DNA of 64,000 nucleotides from assembly GCA_004835665.1 (NCBI GenBank), contig RBKR01000003.1, positions 558,001 to 622,000 of the forward strand. Direction: 5' to 3'. The notes below the pieces were generated by a model that saw only the letters and a program-made list of their open reading frames with translations, was not told the DNA's origin and searched no databases. Source of the DNA: Phoma sp. XZ068 (Eukaryota; Ascomycota; Dothideomycetes; Pleosporales; Didymellaceae). Of the stretch, positions 22,240 to 31,779 are shown piece after piece (the first letter of the stretch is position 1; each line of letters opens with the position of its first letter). Made by a program: the position numbers and the translations under genes.

Positions 22240-22842
22240 CTACTTCCTCACCCCCCGCAATGCCCTCGTACACTCCACCCAAACACGCATCCCAAACTCC
22301 GTCTCACAAGGAATCGTATCCACGCTCGCCTGAGGCTCAGGCGCCGCTAGATGCAGCTCCACCAGCGCATCCACTTCTCGCGCCTCCTGCTGTGACATCC
22401 AGTACTGAGCTTGGAAGTACTGGACCCAAAATCCTTCATCGAAATCAACAGTATGTAAGAAGCCATCATGTAGGACTTCCCCACACGCTTCCTCACCGTC
22501 CGGAAGGTCTCCACAGAGGTCCCTGGCGAAATACTCGGCTAATGTAACGTCAACTTGGAGGCCGTCAACCCGTCCCTCAGCATCCGGCAACTTTACATCA
22601 CCCTCGTGGAGGGCTTCAGTGTTTGGAAGTCCGTTACAAAAACCGCTGCAGAAATCAAAACCGCATTCGTATTCGCATTCGTCGTCATTTACATCCCCGT
22701 CTCCCACTGATAGGTCTGGGGTGTACGATGTGGCGTGTGTTGACGCGGGAGATGTGCTATCTGAACTTGCACTAGACGACGGTGTGGATGTTGAAGCTGT
22801 GACATTGCTTGTAGAATACAAAATCTCATACTGCATAGCCAT
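22240..22842 (-). CDS. Hypothetical protein, acidic (200 aa)
   Basis: A 200-codon frame from the ATG at 22842. The N-terminus is Ser/Thr-rich and followed by an Asp/Glu/Cys stretch (VNDDECEYECGFDFCSGFCN, about residues 51-70). The C-terminal part is more ordered, with FWVQYFQAQYWMSQQEAREV. No family is recognised, and no signal peptide or membrane segment is seen. An alternative start exists: ATG at 22897 encodes Met-Ser-Ser-Pro-Asn-Glu and can join, through a GTATAC...TGCAG intron of 49 nt, in frame to the Tyr-Glu-Ile-Leu of this ORF. That start has A at -3, whereas 22842 has a pyrimidine. The gene is probably lineage-specific; a fortuitous ORF cannot be excluded. Confidence 0.5.
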   Translation of the reverse strand: MAMQYEILYSTSNVTASTSTPSSSASSDSTSPASTHATSYTPDLSVGDGDVNDDECEYECGFDFCSGFCNGLPNTEALHEGDVKLPDAEGRVDGLQVDVTLAEYFARDLCGDLPDGEEACGEVLHDGFLHTVDFDEGFWVQYFQAQYWMSQQEAREVDALVELHLAAPEPQASVDTIPCETEFGMRVWVECTRALRGVRK

Positions 22843-22897
22843 GTGCTGGTAGTGTTGGGCCTATGATGCTCCAGTATACTTCGTTGGGGGAGGACAT

Positions 22898-23337
22898 TTT
22901 CTGTCCTCGGTAGGATGATAATATGTTGTGGGGTTGAGGGGAGTTTGATGTTGGTAGCTGGACTGTGTTGGAGAATTCAAGTAGGTTTGATGATGAATTG
23001 TGATGTTGATAATGATGTTTGAAGAAGACGAGAGCGTGCATTTATACTGTTTTTTGGGGATGAATATTCTTGTAGGATAAGTCTGGATGGGTATGTTTGG
23101 ATACAGATGTTACCGACGTTGAGCCACAGTTGAACTGTCAATCAACCAAAAGTCTCTTCAACGGAAGGTGATTATTCCAAGAAATCCAGACTCCAACAAA
23201 TATACCATGGTGTCGATCACAAAATCATTCGAAAGATGTGTAACATTCTCTTTTCGTCACTTCTATAATACGGTTGTGCTCGACCGAGCTAAATAGTCTA
23301 TCCATGTATCCAGATTTTTCAACACTCAACTACACCC
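22898..23337. other. Intergenic, 0.44 kb
   Basis: AT-richer spacer between the hypothetical protein and the MFS transporter end; nothing recognised. Confidence 0.5.
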
Positions 23338-25135
23338 TCATTTCCCCAACCGCTTCTCCCTGATCCCCCACGAACAAATAGCACTACCCGCCACCAGCAC
23401 CACGCTCACACACAAAGCCGCCCTGGTCGCCCTCCCATAGCACTCGCGCACGATTTCCTGCAGATGGGGCTCCAGGCTGCGGTAAAATGCGAGATTTGCT
23501 CGTACGCGTTGGGCAATAGATTCTGCATCTTTGCCGCCGCCGAGTGCCAATGCAAGGGTCGACCGCAACGTCTGATTGAAAGCTGTTGCGCACATGGAGA
23601 CGCCGAAGACGGAGCCGAGCGAGCGGAAGAGGTAGCTGCATGCTGTTGCGACGGCTTGGTCGGCGTGCGAGGCGTTTGCGACTGATGGTGTTAGTTGATG
23701 GGATTTGATCTGGCAATGAATTCAACTTACTGAGACCAATGAGCGTGGTCGTGACTCCAATGCCGTTTGAGAAACCGCAGATGCAGGTTCCTACCACCAT
23801 GACTGGGAGACTCCGCATGATCGTGCCGGCGAACAGGAGGATGATGGACAGGCCAAGGGTTAGGTGCGAGTAGGCAATGACTGTAATCCAATAGTACTTC
23901 GCTGTGCGCTTCATATAGATGCCACCGAACAGCGAGCCACTGACGCCCGAGATAATGGACGGAACAAGCAGGAGTCCAGCTTGAGACGCGCCATAACCGT
24001 ATGTAACTTGCCAGTACAACGGAATGAAGAAAATTGCCGCCAGCCATCCACCGAACGAGAAGAAGTTGCAGAGATAGCATGCGACGAGCGATTTGTCCAG
24101 GATAATGTGGCCTGGTGCAAACGGGTGCTTTGCAACGTACTTCTCGACAAGGACGAAGACGATGAACAGCGGTGTAGTGCACAGTCCTGCGATGGCGATG
24201 GGGTTACTCCAGCCGATGTTGGAGCCGCGGTCTAATCCAACAAGAAGGCCGAAGATAGCAATGATAAGAATGAGAGCTCCGAGGAAGTCGATTCTCGCCA
24301 ACTTCTCCTTCCAGTGCGAGTCCTCCTGCTTTGGTAGTCGGAGAACGGCCGCGACAGCGATCAAAGCAATAAGACAGAGAGGACCCTGGGCGATGAACGA
24401 CCACCTCCAGCCAATGGTTTCGGCGAGCAGTCCGCCGAGAGGAGCTCCGGCCGCGGCACCGCTTGCATACACGAGGTTGATGTAGCCCTGCCACGTCCCT
24501 CTGTCCCTGAGGCTCACGACATCAGATAACATGATGCTAACACACACCGTCATGCCGCCACCGCCAATACCTGCAAATGCTCTTGCTGCAATCAGCTCGT
24601 TGATGGTGCGCGCAAAACCACAAGCCATTGAGCCGATGCCGAAGATCAGGTACCCAAACAGGAGACATTCTTTCCGGCCAAAGATATCGCTGAGCTTTCC
24701 ATAGAGGGGCTGGAATGCGGTGAGAGTGAGAAAGTAACCTGTAGCGATCCACGATGTCTTTTGAAGAGCGTTGAGATCCGTGCCAATGATACCATAAGTT
24801 GAGACGATAAGCGTTTGGTCTGCAGCGGAAAGGAAGACCTGTACTATTTAGCTGTCGTCGGAGTTCAGAAAGAGATGATTCCTTACGCCGATTGCGATGG
24901 CGGGGAAGATGTACTTCAACCGCTTCCTAACCTCCGGCAAGCCCTGGTGCTTGAAGCTTTCTCCATTGCTGGGCTGACGCTCAAGATCGCCCCCATCATT
25001 CTCGTGCTCGGTATCGGTCTCGTAGGACTCAGGCCCAGCAGATGCGATTCCATCTTCAGGATCAACGAGTTGGCCTGGCTTTCCAAGCAGCGGTGAGGTT
25101 TCGGTTGCCTCTGGTCTCGTGCTGTTTGGCGCCAT
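23338..25135 (-). CDS. MFS transporter, 14-TM drug/amino-acid type (566 aa, 3 exons)
   Basis: Exons are 25135-24887, 24838-23731 and 23681-23338; introns are 48 nt (GTAAGG...TACAG) and 49 nt (GTAAGT...ACTAAC...ATCAG). The ATG at 25135 begins a polar cytosolic N-terminus of about 75 residues containing ETSPLLGKP, a dileucine-like signal often seen in vacuolar transporters. TM1 then starts at AIGVFLSAADQTLIVSTYGI. MFS motif A is GKLSDIFGRKE (about residue 130), and motif C-like Gly-rich helices follow (GAAAGAPLGGLL). The C-terminal exon adds the last TM segments. The arrangement matches the DHA2-like group that includes yeast Vba and fission-yeast Fnx proteins (vacuolar amino-acid uptake) and drug exporters. 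Substrate and membrane are inferred only. Confidence 0.88.
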
Positions 25136-25836
25136 GTCGACGGCTATTGTGCATGTAGGAGGCTGTTCACAAGGACGAAGGAATTGCCCGGCGTTTAGGA
25201 GGAAAATAAATAGACCGACGTTCAATAAGACGAATTGCCGTGACTCCACAATCTCTGTAGTCCTTCCCAACCGGTAACTGCGATAGGCAGGTGCTTGCAG
25301 ATCACCAGTCAAGCTCGCGCTTCAATCGCCTTGCTCAAGAGTATATAGGAAAGACCGAAACTCTTTCAGTACTTCTGCAATTCGAAATGTTCTCACCACC
25401 GACATCGCTTGATAAGCTCCACAAGGAACACCGGTCGGGCCATCCGAGGTTGATGTGATTGCAAGGGTGAGAGCCGCTAAAATTCGTCATTTCGCGCGCT
25501 ATTCCCTATCTCCGCGCCCGACACGTCACGCTGATTCAACTTCACACCAGCGGTCACGGGAGTTCGCGAAGCCGCGTCGCGCGTCGGTACCGTACCGCAC
25601 CCAAGTGTAAGCGAGCGCTTTTGACTGGTGGCCGGTGGAAGGTTCGTGGTGTTTGAAGGTACCGAACAGGTCTTCGTTCGTGTGACCCTCTATATACTTA
25701 GAATATTGCTCGGCTCCATAGTCCATCACTCAATCAATCTCTTCTCTCAAGACTGGGCGCAGGCGGGTGTACTTTTCCCAGAATACATCCCTTTCCTACT
25801 CCCACAATTACTGCCAAGGAAGCTTCTATCTCAAAA
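25136..25836. promoter_or_regulatory. Divergent intergenic region, MFS transporter / F-box gene
   Basis: 0.7 kb holding the promoters of two divergently transcribed genes. Near 25691-25711 a TATATA-containing stretch lies about 135 bp upstream of the F-box start. Nothing else recognised. Confidence 0.4.
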
Positions 25837-27492
25837 ATGACCAAGAGACACAATCACATGGCCTTTCCCTGGCTCTCGCTGCCTGCAGATATCCGTCTTT
25901 TGATCCTCGACGAAATCTCAGACCGGAAACATCGTGGCTGGGCTCAGTGCGCAGCCGTCTGCAAAGAATGGCAGGCCATTCTTGAACCCAAGAATTTCTC
26001 CCAACTAGCATTGCGGCCATCCTGTCTAGATGAACTAGAAACCCTCGTTATCCGACAAAGGCCTCTTGTCCAGCACATCTGTCTCAATATCGACCTTCCT
26101 CGATACGCCTGTCCCACTTGTAGACGAAACTCGACCATGTCCAATCGTAGGTCTACCATTTTTAGAAGGACTATCCTAAGGCTCTTTTCTATCCTGAGTA
26201 CCTGGCTGCCTACAGGTCGGCTGACACTCGAGCTGAACGCATCTTCACCGAGTGACTCACAACACTGGTTCAAGAACTTTTGTTTCGGACCGGGACACGA
26301 AGACACGCGAGACTGGACCGAACAGGAGAAAGCTATCAGATGGCACGACCCAAAGCACGGCTGGGTAGATGGTCAGCAAGTTCAGCCTCCCGATGATCCG
26401 GCCGCTATTATGCGCCTCTTCGCTCCGCTTTGCTTGAACGTCCCCCAATCTCTCCCTGTCGTTCATGCCGTTACAGCCTTCTGTATACGTCGACAACTTC
26501 GACATGAGCTTTTTCCCCATGTGCTAAAGGCCATGTGGGAGAAACTGCCTCGGCTAGAGAGTATAGTCTACGAGCTGTGGTGTTTCCGGCGATACCACCA
26601 CAAGATTCCAGGTGCATATGGTAGGTTTGACCCTATATCATATTTTTGTTATATTCCTGTGTGTTTACACAAGTAGAAGTGATTTATGTGTTTTGTTGAG
26701 GTTGGTTTGTATTGGGATATTTGGTGGAAAACCAACAAAAAGAACCCATATCAAACACACATTTAATATCATTCTGACATGTTGATAGAACTAGCCTCCT
26801 TAGTCCATGACAGTGTTCCAAAACACGTCAAAAGAGTATCCATCTTCCAGGACTTCAACAACCAACTTGCACAGGCACTAATGAACGCTTGGCCACATTT
26901 AGATTTAGGTGGAGATATCGAAACTACCACCTCAGCTGCACATGTCCAGCTAGCCAAAGCTTTTGCCGCCAAAAGTCACCATCTGGAGCACCTTTCTATT
27001 TCATACATCATCGACGCCCAGCAGTTTTTCACCTCATGCCAGCAGCTGCCATGTACCTGGACTCACCTGCAGTCGCTGACACTCACATCATCCACACTGG
27101 CCCGGACAGCCCCTCGTCAAAATGTTTATGCGCTGTTACGGAGCGCCAGTGTGATTGCGCTGAAGATGCCGCAGCTCCAAACTATGGTGCTCTGGAACAG
27201 TGAACCGGGACAAGCCTGTGCGGTAATCTATCAGCGACATACTGCAAGTGCAATGGCCACGCTTACATGGCGTGGTACATGGGATCTTGAGCTCGGTGAT
27301 GATCTTGTTGAGGCCTGGAAGAGGGTTACACCTGGTCCCTGCTACCTACGGTTGGAGAAGGAAGCATTGCACGACGTGGATATCAGGTCCCATGGTGATG
27401 CAATTCATCATCTGCGCTTGCCGGATGGAGTTGTTGATTCAGAATCACTATTTCAAATACGTCACGAGGGAATGATGCAAAGAATGGCCTGA
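25837..27492 (+). CDS. F-box protein (495 aa, 2 exons)
   Basis: Exons are 25837-26620 and 26789-27492. Translation may start at 25837 or at the in-frame ATG at 25858, just before the domain. An F-box covers about residues 9-55 (FPWLSLPADIRLLILDEISD, then CAAVCKEWQAILEPKNFSQL). The rest is helix/strand-rich with Leu-rich segments (HLEHLSISYII, TWTHLQSLTLTSSTL), giving a diverged LRR-like feel common in the large fungal F-box families. F-box proteins dock to Skp1 and recruit substrates to SCF ubiquitin ligases; the substrate is unknown. The 168-nt AT-rich intron (GTAGGT...CTGAC...GATAG) is longer than most here, but both sides read in frame across it. Confidence 0.82.
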
Positions 27493-27718
27493 TAGTGTAT
27501 TTGTACAGATTTCTAGCTACTTACTGGCTGGTCTTGGCTTCGCTGACCAGCCCGCGAACAGGCTGCGCTACTGACCCAGGACACCACGTGAAGGTGCCAG
27601 CCAATCGTCCTAGTAAAGAAGAGAGGAAAGGCAGTGGAGCAAAGATTAGAAGTAGAAGTCAAGCCGAATCATCAAGTACAAGAAATGAAATCATCACTTA
27701 CAGTTATCGTCGGCGCGC

Positions 27719-27777
27719 GGCCCGGTTCACGACCCACTGAACCCTTCTCAGGGCCTGGTTCACGACTCTCTGAGCCC
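27719..27777. repeat. Imperfect 26-bp direct repeat, 33-bp period
   Basis: Copy 1 is 27719-27744 and copy 2 is 27752-27777; both fit GGCCYGGTTCACGAC followed by a closely related half and CCC. Only a few bases differ. Confidence 0.7.
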
Positions 27778-28083
27778 TATCCAGGGCCCGTTGCGCCCAA
27801 TCCACAGCGGCACTCAGCCAGATCAGACGAGATCCTCCCACCTTGTTGTCAAGGGCGAGGGCAGCAGCAATGGAAACGATGCGACCAGATCGTAACGTCG
27901 GCCTAGGAAAAACAGTTAGTTTGAAAGCCATGTCATGAATCTGTCTGCAGCAGCAAGATCATAGACAATACGGAGTGTAGATGCAACTTGCTCCAAGACA
28001 GGCAGACCGTTCAATGTCGAGGGGGTGATGATTAGGAGGATTGTCTAGCATGGCATTGGAATAGATAGTACTCACATGTGTCG

Positions 28084-28107
28084 TGGTGGTGGTGGTGCTG
28101 GTGCTGG
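28084..28107 (+). repeat. TGG-rich trinucleotide microsatellite
   Basis: Runs of TGG with two TGC interruptions; it creates artificial poly-Trp and poly-His frames on the two strands. Confidence 0.8.
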
Positions 28108-28365
28108 AGGGAAAAAAAGAAATCGTTGCGTAGGAGAGCGAGACGACTGTTGATAAATACGCCAGCTACACGGTCTTTCCTTTCTGTTAATCGGTTTACT
28201 ACATGCCACCTGCTTCGGACTGCATCATCCAAGAAAGAAAAGGGTTATGTGTACGGACACTTCAAATGCAAGAGTAGTCCCGCCGATCTCCAGATACGAC
28301 TGCTCATATACAAGAAGTACTACAGGGTTCAGACAGCAATAGCGACATCGACTAAATCAAGCCTG

Positions 28366-28380
28366 CCGACAGTCTGTCGG
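28366..28380. repeat. Perfect 15-bp palindrome
   Basis: CCGACAG-T-CTGTCGG, 7-bp arms around one base, about 90 bp beyond the stop codon of the GFA-family gene. Confidence 0.8.
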
Positions 28381-28470
28381 TAATCAGGAAGGACTACACA
28401 GCCTCCCTCACCTCCAAGACCACAACACTCACCAGCCATCCACAACGACCACAAAACCCAACACTCGCGC

Positions 28471-29043
28471 TCACGCCTCCCCCTCCTTCTTCCCCTCCTC
28501 CTCCACCTCCCTCACCCTAACCATCTCCCTAACCCTCTCCAACCTCTCCAAACTCTCCACACTCCACACATCCCCCCTCTCATAAAACTCCTCACACACA
28601 TGCACACCCCTCTCAACCTCCCTCCCCAAATCAACCCACTCGACCTTCGTCCCCGTAAAAATATGCACATCGGGCCTCACCCTACTCCTACACCCTTCCT
28701 CCAGCGTCCCAACCTTGACATACACAATATCTTTATTCCCGCCATAATGCGCATAGAGATCGACATTACATTCCACATTCGGACAATGCGCGACGCTATG
28801 TAGTGAGCCGTCTGGGGCGCTGGGCGACGGGCGGTGCGATAGCACGGGGAAGGAGGCGGACGTTACAAGCAGTTGGGAGGACTCGATGAGGGTGTTTATG
28901 GCGAAGGCGGAGCCGGTTTCGAGTTGGCAGTATGTGCAGTGGCAGCAGTGTGTTATTAGGGGTGGGAGGAGGAGGGTGTAGGATATGGTTTTGCAGGGGC
29001 AGGTTCCTGTTAGGGGGGTGTAGGTTGAGGAGGAGGGAGACAT
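28471..29043 (-). CDS. GFA/CENP-V-fold zinc protein (190 aa)
   Basis: Single exon from the ATG at 29043. The N-terminal half has the zinc signature of the GFA family: GTCPCKTISY (Cys15, Cys17) then THCCHCTYCQLETGSAFA (Cys34, Cys36, Cys39). A third group, HCPNVECNVDLYAHYGG, lies near residue 87-102, at the usual place of the late ligand pair. GFA was named for glutathione-dependent formaldehyde activation, but most fungal members have unproven or detoxification-related roles, so no reaction is claimed. Length fits the family. The C-terminal about 35 residues are charged and Glu/Arg-rich. On the plus strand its DNA is unusually C-rich (about 28440-28620). Confidence 0.85.
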   Translation of the reverse strand: MSPSSSTYTPLTGTCPCKTISYTLLLPPLITHCCHCTYCQLETGSAFAINTLIESSQLLVTSASFPVLSHRPSPSAPDGSLHSVAHCPNVECNVDLYAHYGGNKDIVYVKVGTLEEGCRSRVRPDVHIFTGTKVEWVDLGREVERGVHVCEEFYERGDVWSVESLERLERVREMVRVREVEEEGKKEGEA

Positions 29044-29542
29044 TGTAATTGTAGGGGTTGAAGCTGAGGTTGTTGTTCAAGTTGAAGGTAAAGGGTGGGT
29101 AAGTGGGTAAGCTGGGAGAGGTGAGGAAGCAAGATGACGGGAGAATGTTATGAGCTCGCTTAACGGTGCCGATGTCAGCAGCTTCACACGCGTCGTAGCC
29201 CACGTGTTTGTACCGTGGCATGCCGAGGACGTCGGAAATGGTTTACATGCCTGTTGAAGTATGGATTTTACCTGTTTAGGACAGTTGGATGGGGCATGAG
29301 CTCGCTCGCTTGTCTGTGACCTATCATCACTCACTTCCCCCGCTAGCCTAGCTTACACTGACCACGTCAAAATGAATGCCAGAATGCGTATGCGAAAATG
29401 AGGTAGATGTATTATCGCTAGCTAGAGACATGCCAAATGAAGGAAAGGGGTATATGTAGTCAACTGCGAGATGCTCAAAGACAGCAAACCAAATACAGAC
29501 ATGATAACGAGACAACCACCCAGCTATGCCGCAGTAAAAAAT
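29044..29542. other. Intergenic, 0.5 kb
   Basis: Upstream of the GFA-family gene and downstream of GPC1, both on minus. Nothing else recognised. Confidence 0.5.
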
Positions 29543-31180
29543 CTACTTCCTCTTCTCCACTTCACCATCAGCAGGCTTGACGGCTGTGCTGCCCTCGAGC
29601 GGCGGGATGTAGCCGAGCTGCTTTTCCTGGCCACTCTCGAAGGGAGTAAACGGTGTGGGCCCTCCGTCAGGGGAGGCCTGCCATTTTGCAATGTCTGCCT
29701 TGAGCGCATCAAGCTCCTTCTTGAACTGGTTGCCAAATACGTCAATGTAGAATGTGGCACCGTTGTACACGCTCCAGATGAAGACGACGGTGAGGAAGAT
29801 GCCACTGGCCCAGCGGTACCAGAACCAAATAGGAGCGGGAAGCATGGTCAGGACGGCATAGGAGTACTGGATGCCCATGAAGGCTGGCTCTTGGAGGAAG
29901 TCGGGCAGAGAGAGGACGAATTTGCCGATCCATGTCTTCGCATAGGACTTGCGCAGCCAGGTGAAACTCGTCGGACGTCCGGCGGCGATCTTGTCGCGGC
30001 GGCGCACGGTGATCAGGAAGTGGTAGGACAGTTGCCAGAAGGCGTATGGGAGCGTGGCCCACATCATCATCTGGGGCAGGGTGTAGTGGTGGGGAGAGGA
30101 GGGGTCGGAATAGCGGATGTTGTAGATGGCGGGATAGTGCTCCTTCTGGTATTCGGGCGACAGGAGGTGCACAATACAGTGGAGGGTGACGCAGGGCATG
30201 ATGTGGATGAAGAGACTGGGTGGTCAGCGAGGAACGCACGATGTATCGAGGAGTAATTACCTGACGACTTTGTCCATGGAGTGGAAGACGAGCGAGTTAC
30301 GCCACATGATGATGGCGATGGCGTTGTTGCCCATGATCAGGCAGTAGGTGGCAATGAATAGGCGTTTTGACTGTGGGAACACCCATATGCTCAGGACGGC
30401 GAGGATGTTGACAAAGTAGCACAGATCAGCCAGGAAGTAGTGGTAGCCCTTCTTGTGGTAGGTGTAGTAGCGGATAGGCATGAACCAGAGGAGTTGGGCA
30501 GTGTACCAGTGTGGGAAGTAGCCAGGGTGCAGACCGACCAGGTAGCCAGAGACGAAGATGTTCATAACAGCAGCGATGAAGGACGCCTTCTCTCGTGCTG
30601 TGACGGTCAAGGACTCGTTGAAGCGCGCGTTCAGGCGGTCGACCGACTTGCGGACTCGCTTCTTGTAGCGTTCGAGCTGCTCGCCCTCGGTGGGCACACG
30701 TCTCCGCCATTCGTCGACGACGCGGTCTCGTGTGATGCCGCGGTTCTTGGCCTGGTTCTTGAGTCTTTCTGTCTGCGACGATATCGAGGCCTGCAGCTTG
30801 TCAAAGCGCTGTGTGAGGGCCATGTTCTCGATAAAGTCGAACATGGTCAGCCGCTCGACGGGCGGGAAGAAGGCGGTGTCGTCTTCCGAGTCATCGTGGT
30901 AGGAGCTGGCGGAGAAGGAGTTGGAGCGGGAGAGGCCAGGCGTGGAGACGGGGGCTGCGCGTGGGCGTGCATGCTCTCCCAGCAGGGCAGCACCAGCGTG
31001 GGTCGCGTCGCCGGGCGTAGGGTCGGCGGAGAGGTCAGAGACGCCCAGCTGGGGCTCCGACCTGGTCTTGGGGTCCTGGTTCGACATGAGGGGCAGGTCC
31101 TCAGGGACGATCTCCAGGCTCGAGGGCGTGCGGCGGTGCGAGGAGCGCTGCGAGGTGCGTGGAGGGGAGCCTGCAGCCAT
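29543..31180 (-). CDS. GPC1: Glycerophosphocholine acyltransferase (530 aa, 2 exons)
   Basis: Exons are 31180-30261 and 30215-29543 with a 45-nt intron (GTAATT...CACCCAG, phase 2). About 110 Ser/Pro-rich N-terminal residues precede a conserved cytosolic region (MFDFIENMALTQRFDKLQAS, DRVVDEWRRRVPTEGEQLERY). Membrane segments start near residue 200 (SFIAAVMNIFVSGYLVGLHP) and continue with GYHYFLADLCYFVN, IIMWRNSLVFHSMDKVVS and LFIHIMPCVTLHC. This is the former DUF2838 family, whose yeast member Gpc1 transfers an acyl group from acyl-CoA to glycerophosphocholine, giving lysophosphatidylcholine for phosphatidylcholine remodelling. About eight TM segments and the length agree. It is divergent from SMC1, with about 600 bp between the start codons. 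Confidence 0.93.
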
Positions 31181-31779
31181 GGCGGGTCAGTGCGAGTCTC
31201 TTGTAGCGGTCCATGGCCGCAGCAACAGCCACGGGTTCACGAGGAAAGCGCGTACGGTGATGAGGGTCAGTCTCTCCAAACAAAGCCCCGGCGGCTGTTC
31301 GCCTGACACGGCGGGGCGGGGCAGCTCTGGTGCTGGTGCGCAGTGTGTCCTTGAGCGGTCGAGGAGCAGCGACGTGCGAGAATGCAAGCTGGTGATTGGC
31401 ACTTGATAGCGTCGCCGCGAAACAGACGAGCAGCAGCGCGAGAGAGGTCGAGGGGTCACGCGGACAAGGGAGATGGAGCTCGAGCTCACGTGCAGTGCGA
31501 GCAAGCGTTGTGCCGTGGACACTTGGACTCGTCCAGAACGAGGCTGGCACAAATGATGCCGTCTGCACCGGCCCAGGGCGCTGTTATGTCACTGTGGAGC
31601 CTCCGCTTGCCTGCTCCGATGGGGCGCTAGCTACGGCGGGCGGGCTGGCGGCGGCTCGACGCGTCCGAACTGCAGCTGTCGACGCGACGCACCACCCCGC
31701 GACAGCTGCGCAGCCAGTCCACAGTCCACCCTCGCACCGCGCACGAGCTGTACAGCTTCCGCGCAGACCCGCCGCCACC
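31181..31779. promoter_or_regulatory. Divergent GC-rich promoter region, GPC1 / SMC1
   Basis: 600 bp between two divergent ATG codons. Open frames are plentiful here because of high GC, but they have no family features. SMC1 starts in a near-perfect context, GCCGCCACCATGG. Confidence 0.6.

Larger units (their letters stand above)
27493..28470. other. Intergenic, 1.0 kb, with repeats and possible small transcript
   Basis: Lies between the ends of convergent genes. It holds a 26-bp direct repeat (27719-27777), a TGG trinucleotide run (28084-28107) and a perfect 15-bp palindrome (28366-28380). A minus-strand stretch at about 27704-28060 shows intron-like signals (CTAAC...TTTTTCCTAG near 27900) but no convincing complete ORF. 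Confidence 0.45.

Noticed and set aside
28078..28383. 101-aa frame beginning with a tryptophan run
   Set aside because: Artefact of the TGG microsatellite.
30440..31306. 288-aa plus-strand frame over GPC1
   Set aside because: Antisense shadow with no domain features, ending in the divergent promoter.
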